From Triglochin maritima (lineage: Eukaryota > Streptophyta > Magnoliopsida > Alismatales > Juncaginaceae): a stretch of DNA of 64,000 nt. The first letter of the stretch is position 1, and every line of letters starts with the position of its first letter. A program made the position numbers and the translations under genes. The stretch is from positions 29,696,326 through 29,760,325 of the forward strand of contig OY821791.1 of NCBI GenBank assembly GCA_963682175.1. Direction: 5' to 3'. The notes below the pieces were generated by a model that saw nothing but the letters and a program-made list of their open reading frames with translations, was not told where the DNA came from and did not search any database. Shown here one piece after another: positions 11,232-22,670 of the stretch.

Positions 11232-12291
11232 GGTGCACTGTCCAGACCTTGGTTTGGACGATTCGAGGGGGTTTTAATTTTTTGTTTCCAGTTTTTGTTA
11301 GTTTCAGGGAACCAGCAGATCAAGGGGAGGCTATTGGACAAGTTTGAAGGCGAGAAGCTTCAACTTGACCGCCAATTGGCGGTTTGGAACCGCCAACTGG
11401 CGGCCTGGTGAGGTCATCTTGCCTTGAAATTTTTCTGGTAGTTGTGTTCTTCCATTTTGTTATCTGGGAGCTCTATTTTGCATGCTTTGACTTCTGGTTT
11501 GCTCCCAGAATCATTAATCACTCCCCCATTAATCAACTTGGCCCTAAAATCCAAAGCAAAAGACTAGACGTTCTTATTTGTTTAGGTCACGCATCATGTA
11601 TTGACTTGAGCATATAGTTGTCTTTTCTTTTAGCTTTAATTTCAGTTGTTGAGTGCTGGCGTAAGGTACGCATTTCCTACACTCATTCACGCATCTCGTA
11701 TGCCCATGCATTAGTTAGTAGGATTTGCATCAGGACAAGAGTGAGAGAGCGTTTGATTGGAGCGATTGATTGCTAGATCTAGGATCAAATCGCTACTAAG
11801 GAGGGGTTGTCCCATAAAAGATAAGGTGGGGGATTTCATCACCCTTTCCTTGGCCCCAAAAACCACTCTTAATAAAGGCTTAACTAAAAGCAAGTAGACA
11901 TTGGCCGTAGGATTGCGGGCGCACTAGGAGAGTGATCTAGTTGAGACCGTCATGACCTAATCGGCGTTGCCTACCTTGTCGATAGTAGGATGTACTAGAT
12001 CCCCGGATCTGGTATCACTTGCTGGGCATTGTGGTCCTCGTTGTAGGGAGGTGAGACGTGTCGAGGCTAGTGACCTCGAAGTTAGGCGTCGTCTAGCCTA
12101 AGGACCCATTGCCTTACATTGTTTGAGCCGTGCTTGCTAGTTAGGCTTCTTCCTGATCCATCTACCCACGCTAGCTCTAGGGATTCTTCCCTCCTCATCT
12201 GAGTCCTCTCCTCATCTATTCTCTACGTTTAGACTCCTCCTCTGAGTACACCTTCTGTTGTGTGTCGTTTAGAGTCGAGTCGAGCATTTTT
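11232..12291 (+). other. Untranslated leader of the Athila-like element
   Basis: A noncoding leader of about 1 kb, typical of this element group. It carries two copies of the LTR palindrome: ACCGCCAATTGGCGGT at 11368-11383 and ACCGCCAACTGGCGGC at 11389-11404. No ORF with recognisable motifs. Confidence 0.6.
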
Positions 12292-14994
12292 ATGCGAGGT
12301 TGGGCTCGTTCTGGTGAGAGCGCTCGACTCGAGAGAGTGCTTATTTCTGAGATGGAAGATCTTGGTGATCGACCATCTCCGCCTCGTGCTCCTTTGGAGC
12401 AAGAGGCCGAGTCGTCTCGTGGTGGCGAGGGAGACCGGGTTCCATACATGGACTACCTCGGTCCATTCCCACCACCATGTAGACCTCCTTCTCCTCCTCC
12501 TCTGACTCGAGAGGAAGGGAGATTCGGTCAGAATCGAGTTCTAGGTGCACCACCACCTTTAGCTCGACAGGATAGGCCGATGACGTTGTGGGAGCGGACC
12601 CATCCTGTTCGGGCCGCGCAGCCTTCTTGCATAGTTGTTCCCCCTGCTCGCGGGAACAACTATGAGCTGAAACCTCAATATGTGAGCATGCTTCCAACCT
12701 TTACTGCCAATAAGGAGGATCCGTATATCTTTATACGCGAATTCGAGGAAGTATGCTCCATGTTCAAGCTTCAACAACTTGACGAGGATTCAGTCCGGTT
12801 GAGGATGATTTCTTTCGCATTGAAGGATAATGCGAAGAAATGGATGTATAGCCTCCCGGCGAGCTCGATTCGGTCATGGGATGACTTTGTGACCGTCTTT
12901 CTGAAGAGATTTTTCCCTCAAAGGAAAACTCAACAGATACGGCACCAGATACATCAAATGTATCAGACCGAGACCGAATCGTTTCATGGTTTCTTTGAGA
13001 GGTTCAAGGACCTTCTCCAGCAGTGCCATCATCATGGATTTGAGTTATGGCAGTTGTGCCAAATTGTTTATGAGGGCATCAACTACAACACCCGCACATT
13101 GTTGGAGTCGATGTGTCAGGGTGACTTCCAAATGAAACCCATCGAGGAGGCATGGGATACTTTTGAGTCCATGGCTGAACGTACCTTCGAGTGGGATACC
13201 ATGAGAGAGCCACCAGCCGCCAGGTCTTCTGGTCGAGCTGGATCTTATCAAGTTGACTCATCGATCGCGTCTGAGGCGAAAATGACTGCTCTCATGCGTA
13301 GGATAGAGAGTTTGGAGATGGACCGAGCTCCTGTAGCTCAGGTCGCTACTCCCGGGTGTACTAGGTGTGGACTGTCGGGACATGATGACTTGGAGTGCGC
13401 TTACGCTCCAAGCGATACTGAGCATGCAAATGCGATGTATCAACAAAGGCCCCGAAACGACCCGTACAGTCATTCCTACAACCCGGGATGGCGTAACCAT
13501 CCTAACTTCTCTTGGGGGTCTAGTGGAGGCCACGGTCAGAGCTCGCACGCTCAACCTCCACCTTATCAACCTCCATGCCCATCGGCGACCTACCAACCCC
13601 CACATCAAAGGTCTCAGCACCAAAATTACCAACCTGCTCATGCCTCATCGTCGGGTTATTCCAACCAGACTCCACCACCCCAGCGGGTTGACCTTAAGGA
13701 CCCTTCTTGTGATCCGACCTTTCAAGCGTTGCAAAGTACAGTCAAGGCTTTGGAAATGCAGGTTAGCCAGTTGGCTCATCAACTCCATGAACGCGAGAAA
13801 GGTCAGTTCCCGAGTCAACCTGAGGTGAATCCTCAGGGTACCCATTCTCAAGGAAGGACACCTTTACCTCATGCCACCTCTGAACCGACCCATCATATTA
13901 ATGTGATTCATACTTTGAGGTCTGGTAAGGAGGTGGATAACCACATTGGGGTGCCTTCTTTGTCATCACCATCTTTGAGGGAGTCGGATCCTGAGGCTCC
14001 CTCCATAAATACTTCCAGGAAGGAGCCAGATCCTGAGGTTCTTTCTACATTTCCTTCGACAAAGGGGCCGAACCCTGAGGTCCCATTGTCTCCTCTTGTG
14101 TCGAAGGAACCAGATTCTGAGGTCCCCACTCATGTTTCTTTGGACCAGAATTCTGAGGTTCCTTCGCACCATTATGCCCCGAAGGCGCCATTCCCTGAGC
14201 GCCTTAAAAAGAAAACCTCTGATCAGCATGACAAGATGCTTGATATGTTTCGGCATGTTAAAGTGAATATCCCTCTTTTGGAGGTGATTCAGCAAACGCC
14301 ACCTTATGCCAAGGTTCTCAAGGACTTATGCACCAAGAAGAGAAAAACTCATGTTCCAAAGAAAGCTTTTCTTGCGGCTAACGTGAGTTCTTTGTTGGCA
14401 CAACCCATGCAAGTCAAGTACAAGGACCCTGGTTGTCCTACTATCTCTTGTGTGATTGGTGATGTGTCCATACATCGAGCCTTATTGGACCTTGGTGCAT
14501 CTGTTAATCTTCTGCCTTATTCTGTCTACATCCACCTCGGTCTTGGAGACCTCAAACAAACAAAGACCACTCTTCAATTGGCTGATAGGTCCATGAAGAA
14601 ACCGAGGGGTGTGGTGGAAGATGTGCTGATCAAAGTGGGAGAGTTCATTTATCCAGTCGACTTCTTTGTCCTGGATACTGAACCTGTGTCAAACCCACTT
14701 GGACAAATTCCTGTCATTTTGGGGCGACCATTTATTGCGACTTCCAATGCCTTGATCAATTGTCGCAATGGTCTGATGTGCTTGACTTATGGTAGTCAAT
14801 GCGCTGATTTCAACATCTTCACCATTGGCAAGAAGCCAGGTGCCTTCAATGACCCTGTTGAGTTCAACCTTATCCAGGGCTTGGATGAGATTGAAGTTGA
14901 GGGCACCTTCAAGTACTTCAGAGAATTGTTCGATGAAGATCCTGAAGGTGGTGAAGATGTTTCACCTGGGCTGGCACAAGAAGGTGAGACGTGA
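12292..14994 (+). CDS. gag-protease ORF of the Athila-like element
   Basis: 900 aa from the first ATG; the frame is open a little further up to a GTG at 12262. The gag core lies at about 130-310 (TANKEDPYIFIREFEEVCSM, KRFFPQRKTQQIRHQIHQMY). A CCHC zinc knuckle CTRCGLSGHDDLEC lies at about 355 and a Pro/Gln/His-rich linker at 390-460. Next comes a repeated acidic stretch (about 565-635, SKEPDSEVP-like units). A retropepsin-type domain has the active-site motif ALLDLGASVNLLPYS at about 730, with Leu after the catalytic Asp as usual in Athila/Tat, then VILGRPFIATS. Gag would form the particle and the protease process it. The ORF stops at TGA just before the truncated 3' LTR; no RT follows. Confidence 0.9.
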   Translation: MRGWARSGESARLERVLISEMEDLGDRPSPPRAPLEQEAESSRGGEGDRVPYMDYLGPFPPPCRPPSPPPLTREEGRFGQNRVLGAPPPLARQDRPMTLWERTHPVRAAQPSCIVVPPARGNNYELKPQYVSMLPTFTANKEDPYIFIREFEEVCSMFKLQQLDEDSVRLRMISFALKDNAKKWMYSLPASSIRSWDDFVTVFLKRFFPQRKTQQIRHQIHQMYQTETESFHGFFERFKDLLQQCHHHGFELWQLCQIVYEGINYNTRTLLESMCQGDFQMKPIEEAWDTFESMAERTFEWDTMREPPAARSSGRAGSYQVDSSIASEAKMTALMRRIESLEMDRAPVAQVATPGCTRCGLSGHDDLECAYAPSDTEHANAMYQQRPRNDPYSHSYNPGWRNHPNFSWGSSGGHGQSSHAQPPPYQPPCPSATYQPPHQRSQHQNYQPAHASSSGYSNQTPPPQRVDLKDPSCDPTFQALQSTVKALEMQVSQLAHQLHEREKGQFPSQPEVNPQGTHSQGRTPLPHATSEPTHHINVIHTLRSGKEVDNHIGVPSLSSPSLRESDPEAPSINTSRKEPDPEVLSTFPSTKGPNPEVPLSPLVSKEPDSEVPTHVSLDQNSEVPSHHYAPKAPFPERLKKKTSDQHDKMLDMFRHVKVNIPLLEVIQQTPPYAKVLKDLCTKKRKTHVPKKAFLAANVSSLLAQPMQVKYKDPGCPTISCVIGDVSIHRALLDLGASVNLLPYSVYIHLGLGDLKQTKTTLQLADRSMKKPRGVVEDVLIKVGEFIYPVDFFVLDTEPVSNPLGQIPVILGRPFIATSNALINCRNGLMCLTYGSQCADFNIFTIGKKPGAFNDPVEFNLIQGLDEIEVEGTFKYFRELFDEDPEGGEDVSPGLAQEGET

Positions 14995-14996
14995 TA

Positions 14997-15757
14997 CTAA
15001 TAGAGTTAGTGTAATGAGTAGTAAGTAGTTCCATCCCCATTTGGGGGGTGGAGAAATATGTGATATAATCATATAGTGTATTAAGTGTGTGTTATTTTTA
15101 TCCCTTGAGCTTTATATGATTTCCTTAACCATCTAATGGGTCTCCACTCTTATCTTTGATATGCTAATGCTCTTGAATGAAGCTTAGCTTATGCTTTGAT
15201 TAGTGGACCTATTTTATGGGGAATTATAAGGTTAGGATATGGATGCAGTTAATATTGGAAACACAAGTTGTAGTGTATGAGCTCTTGTTGCTTTTACCTT
15301 AGCTAATGTCTTGTATGTTTTAATGATGTAGTCTTATCTTAATTCATGTGGAGGCATAGTAGGGTCTAGTCTTTATACTTGAGTTCATGTAGCTTCATTC
15401 CAACTATTGTCTTGTATGTTTTAATGATGTAGTGAAATCTTAATTCATGTGGAGGGAAAGTTAGATGTAGTTTTATGATTTCATGCACTACATGTTGTGA
15501 AGAGCTTAATGAACACACACACATACACCTCTTTATGTTCACATTATTTCTCTACCCCTTTGGGGTTTAGTTTTATCGTTTCTTCTCCATCTCATTTCAG
15601 CTTTGTAGTGTAGTTTAGTGTAACCAACCTTTCTTCCCTTTCTTTACCTCTCGCCTTCGCACAAACCAAGTGTCGACACACCTCCCAGTGGACGACCCGT
15701 ATTTACCACCGCTTCAACGCGGCCGTGCACTTGCGGTTAATATAAAACGATCAATCA
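14997..15757 (+). repeat. 3' LTR of the Athila-like element, 5'-truncated
   Basis: Corresponds to 10449-11207 of the 5' LTR. The join lies in CTAATAGAGTTAG, present at both breakpoints (10447 and 14996). That suggests a deletion by microhomology or template jump that removed pol and the first 780 bp of this LTR. It ends AAAACGATCAATCA. Confidence 0.9.
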
Positions 15758-15762
15758 ACATG

Positions 15763-16641
15763 CATCCAAATCTAGGAGAGTGTTGCTACAGTCTTGCGAT
15801 ATCACATCTTCAACCATCAAATTTTAGTTTTTTTGGTTCACGTTGTGCATCTAACCTTGTTTTTCATACCTCTCAAATCCTTTGACGTGGATTCGGACCG
15901 AAGCACTAAGCTTGTATTTTTAGTGTTTTGGGATCTCACTGAGAAATGTGATTTTTGCATTTTTCATTTGTAATTTCAATGGTTTCAGTTATTCCAGAAT
16001 GTTTTTTCACATCCAAGGTAATTTGTATCGTACTAAAATGTATTTTCATATTCCAAATTTAATTTATATAACAAGCTTATTTTTTTGTATATGAAAATGT
16101 ATTTGGATCCATCAAAGGTTATTTAAATTTTTAATAAATGGATTTTTCATATTCCAGAGGCGCTTATATGGAAAAAGGTATTTTGTATCTTACTAAAATG
16201 TATTTTCACATGTCGAAGGTAATCTATATCGTACTCAACGAGCATCTATATCGTAATTCTTCGGATACTGAAAAGAAATTTATATCTTATTGGAAGGTAA
16301 TTTCACACATCGAAGGTAATCTATATCTTACTAAATGAACATTTATATTCCAATGGTAATTTACACGCCAAAGATAATTCTTAGGCTATTGAAAAGAAAT
16401 TTATATCTTACTAAAAGTTAATTTCATATCTCAATGGAAAATTACATGCTAAAGGTATTTTGTATAATGTTGAAAGGTAGTTATACGTGACGAAGGTAAT
16501 CTATATCTTACTAAAAGGAATTTGTATATTGCAATGGTATTTTACATACCAATGTTAATTCTTAGAGTGGTGCAAGTTATTTTCAATTGTCGAATGCAAC
16601 AATGATTAATTGGAAAGGGTAATCCCTCATAAACGACAAGG
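15763..16641. repeat. Degenerate AT-rich tandem repeats
   Basis: From about 16010 to 16590 the words GAAGGTAATCTATATC(T/G)TACT, AAAGAAATTTATATCTTA and CCAATGGTAATTTACA recur irregularly (for example at 16215, 16312 and 16492). This is an old, diverged minisatellite. No gene here. Confidence 0.55.
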
Positions 16642-18127
16642 CGCTGCTGGAAAATATGGTTTTCACGTCGGTTTTTTGGCCCGTATCACGTCGGTTGTAC
16701 TGTTCCAATATACCGACGTCATAAAAGGGAAACGTAAAAGGGAGGACAATACCACGCCGGTTTAATAACCTATGTGATATACCAAATATATCATGTTGAT
16801 TCGTCTAAAACCGACGTGATATATGTCTGTTTAGAAGAAAAAAATATTTATTTGTTATAAATCTACTGATATGTCCCTACACTAAACACATTCACAATCG
16901 TATCACATTCACAATCACATACTCAATGTAATATAAGTGTCGACACTCAAGTCATTAAATCACAATCACAATTCATTTTAACATTCAAACTAACATTCAA
17001 TGTCTTCGATTTCCATTCGAGCAAACTAACAAGTTAAATTATCGAGCAAACTAACAAGCATTCAATGTATCGAGCAAACTAACAAGTTAACAATTAATAT
17101 ATCGAGGAAACTAAAAGGTTAAAAGATATCGAGTAAACTAACATTAATGCCATTAACTTAGAAGCATACGTGTAATGAAAAAGGAAGCTCATCTCTCACG
17201 TGTGTAGTCGAGCTCTTCTTGTGAAAATATATTACTTCAATGTAGTGTAGAAACTATATATTACCTCAGGTAAGATCCCCCACCAAACCGAACTCCACAA
17301 TTTGTTTCATATACCTCATCACACAGTACCCGCACTTTGTATTTACAGTTTGTTTATGGTACGAAAATTAAGACAAAATATATATTACTAAACAACGAAA
17401 TTAGTTGAAAATATAGTGTTCATTGTTTCATAAATAATTTAATTACCCTACCTTCATAGGATACCACGTTGTTTTCTTTTTTTGATTCTGTTTTGTCCCA
17501 ATTGTTTATATATATCAATAGCTCTACAGAAATGGATAAATATCGAAATTTGTTATAAAATCTAACAACTACAACGTATTTTCATATTTTAAAATAGTAA
17601 TTTAATAGAACTTACAATTGCACCAAGTCCTTCAAATCTTTCCTCGGTTTGTCGGAAGCTAAAGAATCAAACCAATATCCAGTATTTGTATCGGAACGAA
17701 TAACAACTAACATCCAATGATCACTAGGCAACATTCATTTAAAAAAACAAGTAATTCATTTTATTACTACATGTATTATATCAAATAAGTAAAAACATAC
17801 ATCTCCTAATACGGTGCAAGATAATACATCTTGTCCCCCTCAACCATCACATTCACAATTTTTTGCGGTCGGGTGTCATCACTTTTTCGTCAGGGGCGGT
17901 TGAGCAATGTTGGACACAAATATTCAAAGCTCTTTCCTTAGGCATTTGGTAAAGAGACCTATATATCACAATCAATAAACACGATTTAAATGTCAAACTT
18001 AAACGAATATCGAGAAAAATAACATATATAAGAATGACTTACTTTAAATGAACTTGAATGATTGATATACATAATTTTTCCATCTTCAGAAAATTGCATG
18101 ACATCATTAAAGATGACATATATTTTC
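16642..18127 (-). mobile_element. CACTA (En/Spm) relic, 3' end
   Basis: At 16642 the sequence CGCTGCTGGAAAATATGG is close to a plant CACTA terminus (CACTACTGGAAAA...). It is followed by the subterminal word ACGTCGGT in both orientations (16667, 16687, then ACCGACGT at about 16711 and 16809). Inside, on the minus strand, lies a Ulp1/C48 protease relic, a usual passenger of plant CACTA elements. The other end is cut by the Tekay-like LTR at 18128, so no terminal repeat pair or target duplication can be shown. Confidence 0.55.
17262..17847 (-). pseudogene. Ulp1-like C48 cysteine protease fragment
   Basis: Three pieces read in order on the minus strand: MVEGDKMYYLAPY (from 17847); SDHWMLVVIRSDTNTGYWFD and SL (within about 17735-17616, ending at a GTAAGT donor); and KCGYCVMRYMKQIVEFGL (about 17345-17275). 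These carry the catalytic His (HW), the Asp (FDSL) and the Cys (CGYCVM, usually DCGYYVM) of SUMO-protease-type C48 peptidases. Stop codons and missing upstream exons mark it as a fragment. It is the cargo of the surrounding CACTA relic and not a host ULP gene. Confidence 0.7.
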
Positions 18128-18677
18128 TGTGATATCCTAATCCTAATTAGGTGCTAATTGATGTTTAGGTAGTTGATTCCTTGATTCGAGGAGAGGTAAG
18201 GGGGTGAGGTGGAGGCATGGGATTGGCTTGGGTAAGGTGTAACGTCCTCAAAACAGCAGAAATTTTAAACTTTTTATAATGGAAATCAAATGAATCAAAC
18301 GGACATGAGGACATTACGAAGAACAACACCAAGTGCACCATCATATATAAAGATCGGAGTTTACAAAAAGTGTTTACATCAAAAGACTATAAGATAAATA
18401 CACAATTGTAATCACAACAACCTCTGAAAAGGAAGAAAGCAGGATCTGGTCCCTAGAGATCTCCTCCGCAGTCACCACCTCTACCCCCGATCACGGCCTG
18501 AAATGCAAAACTATGCCTGAGTTTCCATAAGGAAACCCCGTATGCCAAACTTCTAAATGCAAACAAGCAACGACAGCAAATCATGCAATGAAAATGCAAT
18601 AACGCAACCGCCCGTCAACTAGGTTCCCGGGACCTCTCTCCCAACCACAGCTGACGCAACCCACTTGTTCACACAAG

Positions 18678-18840
18678 GCACCACCGATCAGAGTCTCGGC
18701 GACAACACACGTGCACAACACGCACCACCGGTCAGAGTCTCGGCCACAACACACGTGCATAACAGGCACCATCAGTCAGAGTCTCGGCCATAACACACGT
18801 GCACAACAGGCACCACCGGTCAGAGTCTCGGCCACAACAT
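18678..18840. repeat. 44-bp minisatellite in the LTR
   Basis: Four tandem units starting GCACCACCGRTCAGAGTCTC at 18678, 18722, 18766 and 18810, an exact 44-bp period with few mismatches. The unit includes an ACACGTGCA E-box-like word. Confidence 0.85.
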
Positions 18841-19470
18841 ACCGCCTCACAAGGACGGCCACTCTACAGTCCAAAACACTCCATAGAGTCACAACCCCTG
18901 ATCGCTATCGGGCCAGAAAGTCCTTCACACTCTCCCCAAAGGTCGGTGAAATAGTTGCCTAACATACCGGTCACAACCACGCTCCACATAAGCAACAAAT
19001 ACAAAACTGGGCAGAAACAGTCGACCGCAAACCACAACCGGTCGACCAAAACCCCACCACCACATCTGTTCCAACCGACAACAACCAACCGGTCGAACGG
19101 CAAAGGGGACCCGTTCGACCGAAAATGACCAGTAAAATCATCTTCTCGCACAAAGTGCACAAACGGTCGAACACATAAGACCAACCGGTCGACCAATAAC
19201 TACAAGTAAATCTCAAGATTAATCCAAACTACACTGATCGACCAAAACAACAACGGTCGAACAAACTTTAAGTTAACTTAAGTCGTCAGTCGGACGAGTC
19301 AAACAGGCAGTCGACCATTTAGGTAGTCAACACCCTCAACCGACCTACGATGGTGCTTCCGGTCGAACGGCAAAGGGGACCGATACGAGAGATACCACCC
19401 AAAATACACTACAACTGGTCGATCGAACCAATCACCGGTCGACCATTACAATGCAGAAATCTGCTGCACA

Positions 19471-21010
19471 ACCTCTGATTGATCGTTTTATATTAACCGC
19501 AAGTGCACGACCGCGTTGAAGCGGTGGCAAATACGGGTCGTCCACTTGGAGGTGTGTCAACGATTGGTTTGTTTGAAGGCAAGAGGTAAAAAGAAGGAGA
19601 GAAATGTTGGTTGCACCAAACTACACTAAGATGCAAAAAGGAAATGAAGATAAACAATAAAACTAAGCCCCATAGGGGGTAGAGAAATAATGTGAATATG
19701 AAGATGTGTGTGTGTGTTCAATTAAGCTCCTTACAACATGTAGTGCATGAAATCATAAAACTACATCCAACTTTGCCTCCACATGAATTAAGATAAGACT
19801 ACATCATTAAAACATACAAGACAATAATTGGAATGAAGCTAAATGAACTCAAGTATAAAGACTAGACCCTACTATGCCTCCACATGAATTAAGATAAGAC
19901 TACATCATTAAAACATACAAGACATTAGCTAAGTTAAAGGCAACAAGAGCACATACACTACAAATTGTGTTTCCAATATTAACTTCATCCATATCCTAAC
20001 CTTATCATTCCCCATAAAATAGGTCCACTAATCAAAGCATAAGCTAAGCTTCATTCAAGAGTATTAGCATATCAAAGATAAGAGTGAAAATTCATTAGAT
20101 GGTTATGGAAATCATATAAAGCTCAAGGGATAAAGATAACACACACTTAATACACTACATGATTATATCACATATTTCTCCACCCCCCAAATGGGGATGG
20201 AACTACTCACTACTCATTACACTAACTATATTAACAAAAGAAAGCATAATACTGAAATGAAAGTTAACTAAGAAAGCAAGAAGTATTAAAAAAGCTTAAA
20301 AGGAAAGACTAAACAAACATGCACAAATTAAAAGACAAGATTAAAAGAAACTAGAAGAATTATTTTATTAACAAATGACTCACATTGAAGGTAGCATTCT
20401 TCTCCACCTTGAGTTTTTGCTTCAAGACTCACTCCTTAGTAGAGAGAATGCCACCAAGCAATGGGTAATTACAATGGAAGGTGAAAAGTTCTATTTATAA
20501 GCATGGAAAAAGCTAATCGGGGACAATCCCCCGATGTGGGACTAAACCAATACCAAAAATAGCCTAAGCATACACTAATACACGTGCTACAGAAAACTAA
20601 ACGGATCCTGGGCTATATGGACCGCCAATTGGCGGTCTATAAGCTTTAGATCCGTCTGGTTTTCTTTGTGGGCTTTGCTTGAAGTATTTCTCGGTCTTGG
20701 ATGCATCTACTTGGTCTGTTAGAGCTCCAACCCGAATCCAATTGCCAAAATACTCCTCATGATGGTGTGGAGTTTCCTGTTTTGCTCTTAGGTCCTTTGG
20801 TCTTACGATTAGGTCCTTATCCCTTGCATCTTAGTCCCCAGGACTCACGATTAAGTCATTTTTCTTGCTTTTGGGTCCTTTCATGACTCTTCTCTTCAAA
20901 CCTCTTTATTTCTGAAATTCAAACATAAAACTCGTCACATAGCATTGCTTAGATGTAAGATAATGGATATAAGATACGAATATGAGCATGAAATGATGTC
21001 AATCAACCTC
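19471..21010 (-). mobile_element. Athila-type solo LTR (TSD ACCTC)
   Basis: The LTR is 19476-21005 (1530 bp), TGATTGATCG...GTCAATCA on the + strand. It is a reverse-oriented close relative of the 9666-11207 LTR. A perfect duplication ACCTC flanks it (19471-19475, 21006-21010). It carries the palindrome ACCGCCAATTGGCGGT at 20621-20636 and a TATA box near 20500 on the minus strand. No internal sequence remains, so recombination between the two LTRs has removed it. Confidence 0.92.
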
Positions 21011-21504
21011 CGACGAGCCTTTCGGCCAACCGTCGACCACTCCAACACTCATTAAAGCTTAGGTGAGTAAGGAAAACAAATCTTGACATACTTTTAAGGC
21101 TTGAATAAGCGCTTGAAGAACCACGACGAGCGTTTCTACGCGAACTCCTTATCTTCTCCGGCAAAACCCAAATCGAGCCACCAACGATCCCCGTACACTT
21201 CACCGCACATCTTCTCCTCGCCGATCACAACACCTCCGTGCAAAGGCTGGAAGAGAGGGAGACGAGAGAATTTGAGCGGGAGAGAGAGAGACGAAAAGGT
21301 GAGAGTGAGAGAGAGAAATCCAAACCTTATATACTCTCCTCCCACAAACTATCTCAGTCATCCATCTAATCCTCCTCTAATCCACCACCTAACACGAGAT
21401 TAAACCCCTAACTAGGATTAGGATATAACATAAGGTGTGGGCTTATATAAACTTAACCCATCCCTCTTCTCATTCTTTTCTCTCTCTCACTCACTCTCAT
21501 CTCA

Positions 21505-21507
21505 CTC

Positions 21508-21542
<35 letters not shown>
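21505..21542. repeat. (CT)n microsatellite
   Basis: An uninterrupted run of about 18 CT units in the transcribed leader part of the Tekay-like LTR. Confidence 0.9.
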
Positions 21543-21545
<3 letters not shown>

Positions 21546-22670
21546 TTCGTTGCTCCGGTGTGCTGCGTTTGACGGTGAGTAAACGGTGATCGATGTGTGT
21601 TGGTCGTGTTGCGCGGTGAGTAAACGGTGATCGATGTGTGTTAGTTCTCAAGCCAACCCAACTCATTCACTTTTCTATTTTCCATCTCTCTTTTGAATCT
21701 GTCTCTTTCTCAGTTGTGGAGGTTGGCGTGTGGGTCAACGAAGGAGAGGATGTTGTTGTGGTTTGAAGATGTGGTGTCATCGTCGATGGAGAGAGAGAGA
21801 TTTGCCAGAGGAACGTGTTTTGGAGAGAAGTTCTTGTGGAAGCACCGTCGAGGTTTTTCGAATGTTTCTTCAAACCTTTACGGTATGTCAAACGTTGCTT
21901 TTCGACTCAATTATGTAGTGTGAGTGATTGAGAAGTCAACGGTAGGCCAAAAGGCTCGTCGCAGGTAACGTGCAGTAGAATTGTCTGTTGAACGATCGAC
22001 CGCTTCTAGTGATATTTCGGGTTTCTGCCTCACGTCGGTTGAACGATGCCTCTGGGCGGTCGACCGGTGGTGCGTTAGAGGCAAACCCTGGTAGTTTCTG
22101 GTTGAACGGGCTCCCTTTGCCATTCGACCGAATGCACTATTGTAGGTCGGTTGGAGGCGTTGACCATCTAAACGGTCGATCGCCCTTTGACTTGTTTGAT
22201 CGATCGTACATGTAGCTAAGTCGGTTGGAACCTAGACCATCTAAATGGTCGACCATTGTGGATCTCGTTCAACCAATGACTTATGTTGACTTAAACCTCG
22301 TTCGACCGGTGTGATGTGGTTCGACCGGTGCAACTTGGTGGGATGGTAGGAGTCCCTGGTAGTTTTTGGTCGACTGGGCACCCTTTGTTGTTTGACCGTT
22401 GGGACATGTATATTCTTGGTATTGTGGCGTAGACCCTTTTAGCGGTCGAACGCCTGAGATGTTTGGTTCGATCGATTGGTCGGTTGTTTGGTTGAACATG
22501 GGAGGTGACCTTCTAAACGGTCGACTGGTCCTTGACTTTGGTTTGATTGTTCTTGCCCAGTTTTGCACATGTGAGATGTGTTTGTTGTGGTTGTCCTTGT
22601 GAGGCGAGTTGTGGTGCCAATGTTCTTCAGGCAGGTGTGCTTGGTGAGGACGGGTGTGCAGTGGTGGTTG

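Larger units (their letters stand above)
9661..15762 (+). mobile_element. Athila-like Ty3/gypsy element, internally deleted, with target duplication
   Basis: The element spans 9666-15757 (6092 bp) and is flanked by the 5-bp duplication ACATG (9661-9665 and 15758-15762). Order: 5' LTR 9666-11207, primer binding site 11214-11231, long leader, gag-protease ORF 12292-14994, then a 3' LTR lacking its first half (about 14997-15757). Reverse transcriptase, RNase H and integrase are absent. My hand comparison of the shared 760 bp of the two LTRs finds about 14 differences, so the insertion is fairly young. The tRNA-Asp-type primer site, the DLGA protease motif and the long leader fit the Athila/Tat group. 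Confidence 0.9.
18233..21435 (-). mobile_element. Solo LTR of a Tekay-like element nested in the first (TSD TAAGG)
   Basis: The LTR is 18238-21430. On the minus strand it reads TGTTATATCCTAATCC...GAGGACGTTACA, the same ends as the host LTR. A perfect 5-bp duplication TAAGG lies at 18233-18237 and 21431-21435. Without the Athila solo LTR inside it (19476-21005), its length is about 1660 bp. A TATATAAGG box near 21328 on the minus strand and a CT-rich leader mark its promoter. It carries four 44-bp tandem units (18678-18840). Confidence 0.88.

Noticed and set aside
12262..12291. Earlier start of the gag ORF
   Set aside because: The codon at 12262 is GTG. The first ATG in frame is at 12292.
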